Shown here in pieces: positions 49,413-62,600 of a stretch of DNA of 64,000 nucleotides. Under the pieces are notes generated by a model that was given only the letters and a program-made list of their open reading frames with translations, ran no database searches and was not told where the DNA came from. Numbering within the stretch: the stretch's first letter is position 1; each line of letters opens with the position of its first letter. Made by a program: the position numbers and the translations under genes. This DNA is from Suillus spraguei. Taxonomy: Eukaryota > Basidiomycota > Agaricomycetes > Boletales > Suillaceae. The stretch is taken from the NCBI GenBank assembly GCA_016800925.1, contig JABCPU010000092.1:1-64000 (forward strand). The letters are read 5' to 3'.

Positions 49413-49890
49413 TATCATGTAAAATTTCTATTTCCTTACACAGTTCACTGAGTGTCAAGTACCAAGACCCGGGACCCGAATCCCGAATTCCTGGCAGTGT
49501 AACAAGTGCCGAGTGCCAGAACCCGACCCCCGAACCCCGCAACTTCACACTTCAAACTTCAAAATTGAAACTTGCAAAAATCTGTATCATGTAAAATTTC
49601 TATTTCCTTACACAGTTCACCAAGTGTCAAGTACCAAGACCCAGGACCGGAATCCAGAATTCCTGGCAATGTAACAAGTGCCGAGTGCCAGAACCTGACC
49701 CCCGAACCCCGAAACTTCAAACTTGAAACTTCAAAATTGAAACTTCAAAATTGAAACTTGCAAAAATCTGTATCATGTAAAATTTCTATTTCCTTACACA
49801 GTTCACCGAGTGTCAAGTACCACGACCTGGGACCCAAATCCCGAATTCCTGGCAATGTAACAAGTGCTGAGTGCCGGAAAACAACCCCCG
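49413..49890 (+). repeat. Satellite S1 array, continuation right of the gypsy element
   Basis: Units repeat at about 49,439, 49,611 and 49,796 with the same cacagttcac word as on the left. The last unit ends in cgaactgaccattttcg, where the repeat stops. Confidence 0.88.
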
Positions 49891-50414
49891 AACTGACCAT
49901 TTTCGATATTTTGGGACTTTGAACTTTCCCACAGTCAATTTCTTATCTATTTCACTTCCTCAGCACTCAATTCTTGTTGGATGGTTTTATAAATTTAGAT
50001 ATATCATAGTGAATGTATTTCAAATCTACTCCAGGTGTCTGATCAATAAACTTTGATGTTTTGAAAGTATGGGCTCCTTATCAGTAGAAATAGTAAGCAT
50101 TCACACTAGTTCAAAACTCCGGCCTATTTTAAGCTGATCCTTGTCATACAAAGCAAGTATATATGGTATTATAATGATATATGAAGAGGCTGTATTATTT
50201 ATGCAAGAGTAAGATACTGAAAACATCAAAAGTGTGAGAAATGCAACTTTCTATGTTTTTGTTCTTGGATGTTGAGGTGAAGGTTAAAGGGTCTTGTGAG
50301 GAGGTTGGCATAATTGCATAGTAATTGAGGTATATACAAATTTTTTCAATGAATGTTACCTCTGCCAGAAGCAAATTATTGAATCACTGAGTGCTGAGTG
50401 CCAAAACTCAAAAC
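49891..50414. other. AT-rich single-copy interval between repeats
   Basis: It resembles none of the other repeats in the window and holds no gene I can support. Confidence 0.5.
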
Positions 50415-51150
50415 TGTTATGGCCATGCAAAACCAGAGGCAATTCAGAAGTTCCAGCTTTGCATGGGGTCGTACTGGAGGGTCATACTAATTCATGGGGG
50501 CTTGGCCTCAGCTTCTGTGCTGTGCCCCTTGCCTGAGTACATGCCCCTAATTTCATATGAAGTCCAAAGAGGAGTTCTTGTGAAGTCCGAGGGAGAACCT
50601 TAGAGGAACTCTTGGGCTGGATTGCTCCATAGAGTGCCAATAAACTTCTGGAGAAGTGTAGAAAACTATGCCGCAGGTAGGCGGAGATAGAGGTAAGACT
50701 ACTGGGACAAGTCCCAAGTAGAATGGGTGAAGGGAAGACCACTGGATGAAGTCTAGGGCAGGATTGGAGCAAGGCTCCAGGGGGAAATATGATCCACAGG
50801 AGGTCAAGGATAGGATAGGACAGGACAAGAGGTCCAGAGATAGGAGGTCCAGAGGATGAGGAGTGGAGGAATGCAGAAATGGAGGAGTGGAGGAGTGGAG
50901 AAACGGAGGAGCGGAGCTCTGTGGATTTGGGGGGAAGTATTGCCCTACTATGGAGGAGTAGGTCCGGAGATTATGTAAGGAAGGTACAGGCTACTACAGA
51001 TGAAGTCCGGAGTAGAAACAAACAGAGGAAGACTACCAAAGGTAGAGCTGGAGGTGAACAGAGATAAAGACTGGAGTTCGGACAAAGTTCAGAAAGTATA
51101 ATATAACAAAGGGTCAAAGGTCCGGCCTAGGGAATACTAATTTTACATGA
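50415..51150 (+). repeat. Partial LTR of family C, plus orientation
   Basis: It starts TGTTATGGCCATGCAAAACC and stays parallel to 47,868 onward (ttggcctcagct, gtgccccttgcctgag, ggaggagtggaggagtgg). The end near 51,150 runs into S1/S2-like satellite without the TGACA end. Confidence 0.75.
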
Positions 51151-51779
51151 TATACATTTTTGCAAGTTTCTGTCACATACCGTATTTCACACCCCATCTC
51201 CACTATGATCTCTGGCCCTGATCTCCATATTTCCGGACCTCCGGACCTCCACAGCTAGCCTGCCAACCCTAAATTTGGGATTCAGGTCTCGGGTCTTGGT
51301 ACTCAACACTCGGTGAACTGTGTAAGGAAATAGAAATTGTACATGATACAGATGTTTGCGAGTTTTGAAATTTCAAGTTTTGGGTCTTGGGCTTCGGCAC
51401 TCAGCACTCAGCACTTCATACATTGCCAGGAATTCAGGATTTGGGTCTCAGGTCTTGTTACTTGACAATTGGTGAACTGTGTAAGGAAATAGAAAATTTA
51501 CATGATATACATTTTGTGAGTTTCAAGTTTTAAATGTGTGGATCAAATTCCTTTTGGATCAAATTCCTTTTATTGTCTCACATTTTTCTGAGTCCCGAGT
51601 GCAGAATCACGAGTGCCAAACCTCAAAATTGTGGACTACCAGATGTCAGAGTTCGGAGTTCAGCACTAAAAATGTGTGGGTCAAAGTCTTTTTATTGCCT
51701 CACATTGATTCACACATTTTGAGTGCCGAACCCTGAACCTTGGCACCTGGCACTCAGGACTCGACACAAAATGTAAAGA

Positions 51780-54480
51780 ATTTAAAACCTATCGGTTGAG
51801 TCACCTTGTGCCAGGTAACAATGTGAAACATATCAATCCATACATCTTAAGTGCCGAACCCCAAACGCCGGCACCTGGGACTCGGGACTCATCACCATGT
51901 GAAAAATATTGATCTACATATTTTAAGTGCTGAACCCCAACCCCTGGCACCCGGGACTTAGAAAAATGTGAGGCAATACAGAGATATTGATTCACACATA
52001 TTCAGTGCCGAACCCCAAACTCTGGCACCCGGCACTTGGGACTCGGGCCTTGGGACTCATAACAATGTGAAAGATATTGATGCACATATTTAGACACCAA
52101 ACCCTGAACTCCAGCACCCGGCAGTCGGGAATCGGGACTCAGGCCTCATAACAATGTGAGAGATATTGATCCACATATTTTAACCCTGAACCCCAGCACC
52201 TGGGAGTTAGAACAATGTGAGGCAATCCAAAGATATTGATTTACACATGTTGAGTGCCAAACCCCAAACTCCAGCACCCGGCACTCGGGGATCAGGATTC
52301 GGGACTCATAACAATGTGAAAGATATCGATCCACATATTTTATGTGCTGAACCCTGAACTCCGGCACCCGGGAGTTAGAACAATGTGAGGCAATACACAG
52401 ATATTGATTTACACATGTTGAGTGCCGAACCCTGAACTCCGGCACCTGGCACTCGGGACTCGGGCCTTGGAACTTATAACAATGTGAAAGATGTCAATGC
52501 ACATATTCTATCACCGAACCCCAAACCCCAGCACCCGGGAGTTAGAAATATGTGAGGCAATACAAAGATATTGATTTATGCATGTGGAGTGCCGAACCCC
52601 GAACTTCAGCACCTGGCAGTTGGGAATCTGGACTCGGGACTCATAACCATGTGAAAGATATCAATACACATATTTAACCACCCAACCCCAAACCCCAGCA
52701 CCCAGGAGTGAGAACAATGTGAGTCAATACAAAGATATTGATGTACACATGTTGAATGCTGAACCCCAAACTCCGGCACCCGACACTTGGGACTCGGGAC
52801 TTGGTACTCATAACAATGAGACAGATATCGATCCACATATTTTAACACTGAACCCCGAACACCGCCACCCGTGAGTTAGAACCATGTGAGGCAATACAAA
52901 GATATTGATTTACACATGTTGAGTGCTGAACCCCACACTCCGGCACCTGGGAGTTAGCACAATGTGAGGCAATACCATGATATTGATTTACACATGTTGA
53001 GTGCCGAACCCTGAGTGCCGGAGCTCGGGGTTTGGCAGTCAAAACAATGTGAGGCAATACCATAATATTGATTTACACATGTTGAGTGCCGAACCCTGAG
53101 TGCCAGAGCTCGGGGTTCGGCAGTCAAAACAATGTGAAAGACCTCGATCCACATATTTTATGTGCCGAACCCTGAACTCCGGCACTCGGGACTTCTGAGC
53201 TCCGGCACCCGGGAGTTAGCACAATGTGAGGCAATACCATGATATTGATTTACACAAGTTGAGTGCCAATCCCTGAGTGCCAAGTCCCAAGTGCCGGAGT
53301 TCGGGGTTCAGCACATAAAATATGTGGATCAAGGTCTTTCACATTGTTTTGACTGCCGAACCCCGAGCTCCGGCACTCGAGGTTCGGCACTCAACATGTG
53401 TAAATCAATATTATGGTATTGCCTCACATTGTGCTAACTCCCAGGTGCCGGAGCTCGGAAGTCCCGAGTCCCGAGTGCCAGAGCTCGGGGTTCGGCAGTC
53501 AAAACAATGTGAAAGACCTCGATCCACATATTTTATGTGCCGAACCCCGACCTCCGGCACTCAGGACTCGGGACTTCTGAGCTCCAGCACCCGGGAGTTA
53601 GCACAATGTGAGGCAATACCATAATATTGATTTACACATGTTGAGTGCCGAACCCCGAGCTCCGGCACCCGGCACTCGGGGATCGGCACTCAACTTGTGT
53701 AAATCAATATCATGGTATTGCCTCACATTGTGCTAACTCCTGGGTGCTGGAGCTCAGAAGTCCCGAGTCCTGAGTGCCGGAGTTCGGGGTTCAGCACATA
53801 AAATATGTGGATCGAGGTCTTTCACATTGTTTTGACTGCCAAACCCCGAGCTCCGGCACTCAGGGTTCGGCACTCAACATGTGTAAATTAATATCATGGT
53901 ATTGCCTCACATTGTGCTAACTCCCGGGTGCCGGAGCTCGGGGTTCGGCACTCAAAACAATGTGAAAGACCTCAATCCACATATTTTATGTGCCGAACCC
54001 TGAACTCCGGCACCCGGCAATCGGGACTCGGGACTTGGTACTCATAACAATGTGAATGATATCGATCCACATATTTTAACACCGAACCCCAAACCCCGCC
54101 ACCTGCGAGTTACAACTATGTGAGGCAATACAAAGATATTGATTTACACATGTTGAGTGCCGAACCCCGAGCTCCGGCACCTGGGAGTTAGCACAATGTG
54201 AGGCAATACCATGATATTGATTTACACATGTTGTGTGCCAAACCCTGAGTGCCGGAGCTCAGGGTTCGGCAGTCAAAACAATGTGAAAGACCTCGATCCA
54301 CATATTTTATGTGCCGAACCCCGAACTCCGGCACCTGGCACTCGGGACTCGGGACTTGGTACTCATAATGTGAAAGATCTTGAGCAACATATTGTCAGTG
54401 CTGAACCCTGAACCCCAGCACCCAGCACTCGGGACTCGGGACTCAGAACAATGTGAGGCAATAGACACCTATTGATCCAC
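51780..54480. repeat. Satellite S2, self-complementary units in alternating orientation
   Basis: Units of roughly 100-140 bp contain ttgatttacacatgttgagtgccgaaccc, a core such as gagctccggcac, gggagttagcacaatgtgaggcaatac, and catattttatgtgccgaac. The core is self-complementary (gtgccggagctcggggttcggcac against its own complement). Orientation flips within the arm: forward to about 53,280, reverse to 53,490, forward to 53,690, reverse to about 53,950, then forward again. Confidence 0.85.
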
Positions 54481-55129
54481 ACATTCTAAGTGCCGAACTC
54501 CGAACTCCGAAATCTGGTAGTCTACTATTTAGGGGTTCGCGGTTCGGTACTCGGGCTTCTGCACTTGAGACCGAAAACAATGTTAGGCAATAAAATGACT
54601 TTGATCCACACATTTTTGGTAGATATCTTTTTCATCTCAAATCTCAAATCTTGAGTGCCGAACCCTGAATCCTGAAATCTGGTAGTCTACAATTTTGGGG
54701 TTCAGTCCTCAGGACTCAGACACATGTCAGGCAACAACAAAACTTTGATCCACACATTTTTGGTAGATGTCTGTTTTGTCTCAAATCTTGAGTTTCTAGT
54801 TTCTAGTTTCGGTACTCTGCACCCGCACTGATGACTCGACACATGGACTTTAAATCTTTCACCTTGTGTGTTGTGTTTCGGGTGTCCGGGTATCCAGAAT
54901 TCAGGAAATATCTAGTTTGAATCTCCAGTTTCGAGTTCCTGGATTTGGGACTTGGCACCCAGCACCCGGCACCTCAATTATCCATGAATGTCAGACATGG
55001 TGAATTCAGGTTTTCGTGCTTCAGGGTTTAGATTTTGGTGGTTGATGGTAGGTATATGCACTCATAGGGTGCATGTATCCTATGTGTTTGATTCTCTGGT
55101 GGCTACATCAGCTGTACATCTTCATGATA

Positions 55130-55660
55130 CATATCTAGGCCCACCCATATATGTAATATATTTTACCTCGGCCCACCTGTCTATGTAAAATTCCCCCACG
55201 TCGGCCCACCTGTCTATGCAATAAATATTTTACTGCACCCTTGGCCCACCCATCTATGTAATACACCCCACGTCGGCCTACCTGTATATGTAATATTCTC
55301 TCCCCTCGGCCCACCCGTATATGTAATATTCTCTCACCTCGGCCCACCCGTATATGTAATATTCTCTTACCTCAGCCCACCTGTCTATGCAATAATATTT
55401 GCCTTGCATCTCTCTTCAGCCCAGCTGTCTATAATATCCTACTCTACATACTACCCAGATGGGCCCACCCATCTCTGTCGGGGATGATATCCCCCTGGCC
55501 CATCCGTCAACATCAGAAATCATGTTTCCCTCGGCCCACCCGTCTCTCCCGAAAATACAAGTCTCCCGGCCCACCCGTCTCCATCGGAAATAATTTCCCC
55601 CCCGGCCCATCCGTCAACATTGAGGATATACATAACCTCGGCCCATGGTCCGCTGGCCTG
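55130..55660. repeat. GGCCCACC minisatellite segment (inverted copy)
   Basis: Units such as ctcggcccacccgtatatgtaatattct recur about every 30-40 bp, then longer units with gtcaacat/ggaaat spacers. It is the reverse complement of 59,690-60,110. Confidence 0.85.
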
Positions 55661-55813
55661 TCTTTGACGGGATATTATGTGGGTCGGGTGACCCGTATAG
55701 TACGGAGTCTGTCACTGAAGGGGCTCGGCCCTGCTCCTTGAGGAGATCCGGACCGGATTTAGGCTTTCCATTCCCATTGGATCTGAAAGGGATGGCACTG
55801 GTGAGGAGGTTGG

Positions 55814-56437
55814 TGTTACAGTCATACATGCCCCTATTCATTTTCCCTTCTATTCTTGTGTATCACATGATACGGAGCCTATCGCTTGGACACTTCCACT
55901 TGCATCAGACATCACATGACTGTGTGACTTGACTGCTATGTCATATCATGTGATATCCTGACTCCCCATGACTCCGTTCTCAGACTCAGCCGGTTTAGCA
56001 TATGCGTATGCTAAACATGTGTCTTTAACTCTGACTCATGTGTTTCAACACGCCTGTACGATACATGCCTTCCTTATTAGGATACGCAGTTATACTCTCA
56101 TGGTTACCTGGCCTGTGCACACATATATACCTATATAAGCACAGTGTACTTGTAGTAGATTCCCTACTTTAATCTTACTGGGTTTTACCTGGATTCCTCT
56201 TTGCTAAGGACCTCCAATCCTTAGTCATCTTGAATTGTCTCCAAGTCTAAGCACCCCTTAGCCTTAGTCTCTATTCTCGTAGAACCTCTAAGACTTGTCT
56301 CTGAGGCCAACTCTTTGATCGTACTCGGAACCTGTTTCTTGTACTCTCACCTTGTCCTCTTCTGGACATTGCAGAACTTCCCAGCAGACAGTCTGTGTCT
56401 TTCACTGTTGCTGGTGACACCACCCCAGTTTGTAACA
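55814..56437 (+). repeat. Complete solo LTR of the gypsy family B (624 bp)
   Basis: It reads TGTTACAGTCATACATGCCCC to CAGTTTGTAACA and has the perfect duplication GTTGG on both sides (55,809-55,813 and 56,438-56,442). It is related to the LTR of the element at 40,573-49,412 (ggacattgcagaa against ttctta...gtcc, actggggtgg) but is longer, so it belongs to a sister subfamily. Confidence 0.9.
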
Positions 56438-56582
56438 GTTGGAGAGTTGGCGGATGGGGCTGGAGAGGAGATGGTGGATGGAACTGGAGAAGGGACTGGG
56501 AGGTGAAATGGAGACTGGTGCTTAGTCCAGATCCGGATTTCCATTACTGCCCTCAATGTACTTGTATTTCGTTATGTACTTT

Positions 56583-59500
56583 TCAAGCAATAGGACCAGG
56601 TTTGTCTGGATATGCTGAGTGGAAATCTGCTACAAGATCCGATGCATTGCTGAGTTCTGTGGCAAGTAACCAGGAAGTTTCTTCATCCATTCCTTCATAT
56701 CTGGACCAATGGACAAGGTATAGGAGTTGGCAATGGTGTCTACGACGGTCCAGTTTACAGTCCAGGATTTCGGATATTTCATACTCCAGTTCTCCATCAA
56801 CTTCGACTGGAGGTGGAGGAGGTTGAATGCGATTGGGGATAGTGTTCGGAACTGCTGGCTCTAAGTGAGAGACATGAAATATGGGATGTACAGAACATGT
56901 AGAATCCGGAAGTTGGATGGCGAAGGAATGAGTACCCAGATGAGATACATATGATTTCAAATGGACCTAGGTTCTTTCCTGAAAGTTTCTTCAATGGACA
57001 AGTGGAATGGAAGTACTTGGCTTTAACAAAGACTTGTTCTCCAATGTGGAAGTCCGGAGTGGGTTGTCTTTTAGCATCCGCAGGTCCTTGATAGCGTTTC
57101 TGGGCTTCAGACATCTCTTCTCAGAGGAACTGGTGAAGTTCATTAAGATCTAGGGCATATTCCTGGGCACGGATGGAGGATAAGTTGTGCTCCGGATGGA
57201 TGGAAATGTTTGGATGATATCCCTTATTGGTGAAGAAGGGTGATACTCCGGTAGTAGCACTTGGAGCGTTATTGTACGCAAACTCTGCGAGAGGCAGTAG
57301 CTCGGACCAGTTGTCCTGCTGATAGTTGCAATAGATCCGGAGGTACTGTTCCAGTGTTTGGTTGGCACATTCAGTTTGTCCATCCCCTTCTGGATGATAT
57401 CCAGATGTGAAGTGTAGGACCATGTCTAACACTTTTCCTAAGGACCAGAAGAAGTGGGATACGAACTCTGTTCCCCGATCTGAGGTTACATGGGATGGAA
57501 CACTATGCTTGGAGAATATGTGAAGGAGGAAGAGGTGGGCGAGATCCGGAGAGGTGATGGTGTCATGAGTCAGGACAAATATGGCTTGCTTGGATAGGCG
57601 GTCTATGATAACGAGGATAGCTGTATAGCCGGATGAGTCTGGAAGTTGTTCAATGAAGTCCATAGAGATGGAATTCCATGGTTTCTCTGGAACAGGGAGT
57701 TGCTTGAGTAATCTGTAAGGCTTGTGTCTCAGAACTTTGGCTTGGGCGCAGGAAGTACAGGACCTGACATAATCCTTCACATAAGTACATATTCTGGGCC
57801 ACGTGTAGTCACATCGGACGAGCTCTAGGGTAGGATTCTGTCTGAAGTGTCCAGATAGGGGGTGATCATGGCAGTTACGGAGGACGTGTAGTCATAAGTC
57901 ATTGGCTTCCGGGACATAGATACAGTTGTCACAGTGAAGGAATCCACTATCATCCACTGTCCATCTCGGATCCGAAGGTGCCAGAAGATGTGTCCGTGCG
58001 ATAGGATCATTGGGAAGTGCAGTCAGGATGTCTTTCCGAAGGTTTTCCGTATCCATAAGAACAGCTGCTCCAAGAACCGGAGGTGCTAGGGTTGTGGCTT
58101 GTAGGGACAAAGCTAACTGTTTGGAGGTGAATACTGGGCGGAAATTATGAGGATTGACTTGAGAGTAGTCCTTATCCCCCTCTTTGGGGTAGACGTCCCA
58201 ATGTCTAGTAAGGGAATCCAGTTTGGCTCCAAGTTTTCCGGGATGGAAATGGATGATGAGATTGAACTGATGGAGGAATTCGGACCAGCGAGCCTGACGG
58301 CGAGAGAGAAGTTTGGTAGTGGAGAAGTACTCGAGGATTTTGTGATCTGTAACGACATCTATAGGCTCGGACGAGCCTTCTAGGTAATGTCGCCAGGTCC
58401 GAAAAGCTTCGTGGATGGCTAGGAGTTCCTTGTCATGGGTGTCATAATTGAGTTCCAGAGCAGACAGAGTATGGGAATAATAGGCAATCGGACGAAGCTC
58501 TGAGTCCGGACATACAATGGACAGTATTCCGGCAATGGCATAGTCAGAGGCATTGTCTTATACCATACTTCTGATCTCAGATCCAACCATATCCGATCAG
58601 ATCCGATTGATTTATTTCTGTCCGGTCCATAGATCCTGTCTGGATCGCTCATCCGAATGTGCTCACTTCTCACACTCTATCTCCCTTGTGTATATCTGTG
58701 TCTATCTCCTTTTGTCACTTATCCTGTTTCCGGTACTCCGGCTGTGTATAGTTCCGTCCTGTGTCACTGATCCGTTACCTGTGTTTCATTTCCGATTCGT
58801 GCTTACTGATCCACTGCGCATTAACTAATAGACTTCCGTTACACTTCATACATAGCCCTCGGTCCCGGACTTGTTGATTATCCGTCTTAGATACTTACTG
58901 TATATAAACCACTTGTAGATCTCCATAGAACCTTAGTTCGAATATCATCTTAGATTCTGCTCATTCTGTTTCCTCCGGACTTGAGACACTCTCCGCTCTA
59001 AGTCATCTTCCAAGACTTAGGATTGATTCCTTTAGTCTATATCTCCAACTCTATCTTCGGATAGTCTACCTCTGTCAGTTTCTAGTTAGGAATCTGTTCC
59101 GAAGCTAGCCTTAATCCTCTTCCCATCCCTATGCTCCAGATAACCTTCGGACATACCATATCCAATACCTTCAGACGTCCGGATCCGCCACGCAACTCCT
59201 TCCAGATCTTTGGACATATATCTCCTCTCTGAAATAAGGGGCATTACTCGGACAAGGGGCACAGTGCACGAACTGAGGCCAAAGCCCTTCAGATCTTTCA
59301 CCCCTTGAGTATGGTCTTGACAGGCATCGGTTTCCACAACTATAGGAACATCCGGAATCCAGTGGGTAAGTACCGGAGCGGAAGTGAAGGCTTTCTTGAG
59401 TGCTTCGAAGGATTTCCGACAGTCTTCGGAAAAGTTCCAAGGAACTCCCTTGCGCATAAGCTGAGTGAGGGGAACTACAATATCCAAGTAGTTGAAGATA

Positions 59501-59600
59501 AATCAATGATGGAAATTAGCGAACCCGAGGAAGGATTGAATGTCCTTGATCTTCCGAGGTTCCGGCCAGTTGACAATGGACTGGATCTTCTCTGACGACA
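56583..59600 (-). pseudogene. Second Ty3/gypsy pol fragment (RT end, RNase H, integrase, chromodomain)
   Basis: Collinear gypsy pol on the minus strand: LTQLMRKGVPWNFSEDC, KAFTSAPVLTHWIPD, VVETDA, then the RNase H block with AYYSHTLSALELNYDTHDKE, and integrase with SCTSCAQAKVLRHKPYRLLK, NSISMDFIEQLPDSSGY, VTSDRGTEFVSHFF, GYHPEGDGQTECANQTLE and a chromodomain DGELEYEISEILDCKLDRRR. The integrase frame 57,121-57,780 is long and unbroken. The N-terminal part of pol and gag are missing where the inverted-repeat arm starts. A solo LTR (58,554-59,322) interrupts the codons for VETDA|SDYAIAGIL. No own LTRs flank it. Confidence 0.88.
58554..59322. repeat. Solo LTR, family A, inside the second gypsy pol
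   Basis: It reads TGTCTTATACC to GTCTTGACA with perfect duplication GGCAT (58,549-58,553 and 59,323-59,327). It is homologous to 35,885-36,636 over its entire length. Removing it with one duplication restores the RNase H reading frame. Confidence 0.93.
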
Positions 59601-59620
59601 TTGTCAAGCAGTCCGGAGAT

Positions 59621-62600
59621 GAGCCCCTTCAGTGACAAACTCTGTACTATACGGGTCACCCGACCCACATAATATCCCGTCAAAGATGGGCCAGCGGACC
59701 ATGGGCTGAGGTTATGTATATCCTCGATGTTGACGGATGGGCCAGGGAGAATATTATTTCCGATGGAGATGGGTGGGCCAGGAGACTTGTATGTTTGGGA
59801 GAGATGGGTGGGCCGAGGGAAACATGATTTCTGATGTTGACGGATGGGCCAGGGGGATATCATCCCCGACAGAGATGGGTAGGCCCATCTGGGTAGTATG
59901 TAGAGTAGGATATTATAGACAGCTGGGCTGAAGAGAGATGCAAGGCAAATATTATTGCATAGATGGGTGGGCCAAGGTAAGAGAATATTACATATACAGG
60001 TGGGCCGAGGGTGCAGTAAAATATTTATTGCATAGACGGGTGGGCCGACGTGGGGGAATTTTACATAGACAGGTGGGCCGAGGTAAAATATATTACATAT
60101 ATGGGTGGGCCTAGATATGTATCATGAAGATGTACAGCTGATGTAGCCACCAGAGAATCAAACACATAGGATACATGCACCCTATGAGTGCATATACCTA
60201 CCATCAACCACCAAAATCTAAACCCTGAAGCACGAAAACCTGAATTCACCATGTCTGACATTCATGGATAATTGAGGTGCCGGGTGCTGGGTGCCAAGTC
60301 CCAAATCCAGGAACTCGAAACTGGAGATTCAAACTAGATATTTCCTGAATTCTGGATACCCGGACACCCGAAACACAACACACAAGGTGAAAGATTTAAA
60401 GTCCATGTGTCGAGTCATCAGTGCGGGTGCAGAGTACCGAAACTAGAAACTAGAAACTCAAGATTTGAGACAAAACAGACATCTACCAAAAATGTGTGGA
60501 TCAAAGTTTTGTTGTTGCCTGACATGTGTCTGAGTCCTGAGGACTGAACCCCAAAATTGTAGACTACCAGATTTCAGGATTCAGGGTTCGGCACTCAAGA
60601 TTTGAGATTTGAGATGAAAAAGATATCTACCAAAAATGTGTGGATCAAAGTCATTTTATTGCCTAACATTGTTTTCGGTCTCAAGTGCAGAAGCCCGAGT
60701 ACCGAACCGCGAACCCCTAAATAGTAGACTACCAGATTTCGGAGTTCGGAGTTCGGCACTTAGAATGTGTGGATCAATAGGTGTCTATTGCCTCACATTG
60801 TTCTGAGTCCTGAGTCGCAAGTGCTGGGTGCCCGGGTTCAGGGTTCAGCACTGACAATATGTTGATTAAGATCTTTCACATTATGAGTACCAAGTCCCGA
60901 GTCCCGAGTGCCAGCAAAGATATTGATTTACACATGTTGAGTGCCGAACCCCAAGCTCCAGCACCTGGTGTAAAGATACAACCTAGCTTGGGCTGTAGAT
61001 AAACCACTGCCTAAACTAGTATGTTAGTCTTGCGCTCCATCTAGTCTGCTTCACTTGTAAGAACAAGAGTGTTCGACCCTAAAGGGGGATGCCTATTCAG
61101 TATGGTCAAGTTCGAGTCTAACTTATTTGCGAAACAAGCGTTGAGGTCAGCGGTAAGTTGCTGCGGTCAGCGATGATACTGCCGGAACTAGCATCATGAG
61201 TAGCGGTGCTACCGTTGTCGAGATACGATCAGTAACAGTAGCGTTGAGCGAGTGATGTTGAGCGGTGGTCTCAGCGGTAGCAGTAAGGTTGCGAGCAGTG
61301 CAATGAAACAGTAAAGAAGTCCGCGGTACTTTCAGCGGTAAAGTAGCGGAGCGTGAGAAGTTCAGTTAAAGTAACAATCAAAAGTCCAGCAGTATGCCAG
61401 CGGTAACGGAGAACGAGCGTGATGTATTAATGAGCGATAAGGAAACTTTAAAGACTATGTCCACTACTGGGTAGATCCAGAGCTAGACAATAATCCTGAC
61501 CTATAGTACGTGCAATGGTGTAAAATCAGGTACTTGTATTGTGCGGTGTACGTGGTGCTTATATCCTAATTCGTATGTACTCGGAATACTCTAGGCGAGA
61601 TCAGTAGCGCTGGAGTGTAGTAGCCGCCGTAAACAAACATAGCACGAGGCGCTGCAGCACGAGGCAACATGTAATAAGGCTTGCCGTGGAATCAGTGATA
61701 ATGAACAGAAAACAAACTATGCACCAAATGGAGCTATGCGGACGCGGCAAGGACATGGAAGGACATCAGTTCATGGAACATGGTGCAGCAGTTGGTACGG
61801 TGTGCGGTAAGCGTGGGATGCCGCCGGTACTGCTAAAGGGGTAAGACAGCCATGGACAAGTGGTAACTCCTGTAGATGTGAGACGAGTGTCAAAATATGG
61901 GGTTTTAAGCCCAGCACCAATATGTTCATTACACCAGGAGTTAGCACAATGTGAGGCAATACCATGATATTGATTTACACATGTTGAGTGCCAAACCCTG
62001 AGCTCCGGCACCCGGCAGTTAACACAATGTGAGGCAATACAATGATATTGATTTACACATGTTGAGTGCCGATCCCCGAGTGCCGGGTGCCGGAGCTTGG
62101 GGTTTGGCATTCAACATGTGTAAATCAATATCATGGTATTGCCTCACATTGTGCTCACTCCTGGGTGCCGGAGCTTGGGGTTCAGCACTCAACATGTGTA
62201 AATCAATATCATGGTATTGCCTCACATTGTGCTAACTCCCGGGTGCCGGAGCTCCGGGTTTGGCACTCAACATGTGTAAATCAATATCTTTGTATTGCCT
62301 CACATGGTTCTAACTCATGGGTGGCGGGGTTTGGGGTTCGGTGTTAAAATATGTGGATCGATATCTTTCACATTGTTATGAGTCCCGAATCCCAATCCCC
62401 GAGTGCTGGGTGCCAGAGTTCAGGGTTTGGCACTCAACATGTGTAAATCAATATCTTTGTATTGCCTCACATTGTTCTAACTCCCAGGTGCCAGGGTTCA
62501 GGGTTTGGTGTTAAAATATGTGGATCGATATCTTTCACATTGTTATGAGTCCCGAGGCCCGAGTCCCAAGTGCCAGGTGCCAGAGTTTGGGGTTTGGCAC

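Larger units (their letters stand above)
51360..55726 (+). repeat. Left arm of a giant inverted repeat
   Basis: The arm is repeated in reverse order at 59,621-64,000. Matching landmarks in order are: ttacatgatatacattttgtgagtt near 51,505 with 63,850; gagtcaccttgtgccaggtaaca near 51,800 with 63,570; tccatgaatgtcagacatgg near 54,980 with 60,255; a 66-codon frame at 54,988-55,188 that reappears identically on the minus strand at 60,061-60,261; and gtcactgaaggggctc at 55,711-55,726 with 59,621. The middle part differs in number and orientation of satellite units. Confidence 0.9.

Noticed and set aside
51780..54480. CRISPR-like array because of regularly spaced repeats
   Set aside because: Eukaryotic context, no cas genes, units are long, variable and change strand; this is a satellite.
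55814..56437. Interpreting this LTR as the 3' LTR of the second gypsy pol fragment
   Set aside because: It has its own GTTGG duplication, its orientation relative to pol is opposite to that of the complete element, and no polypurine tract sits between it and the pol end.
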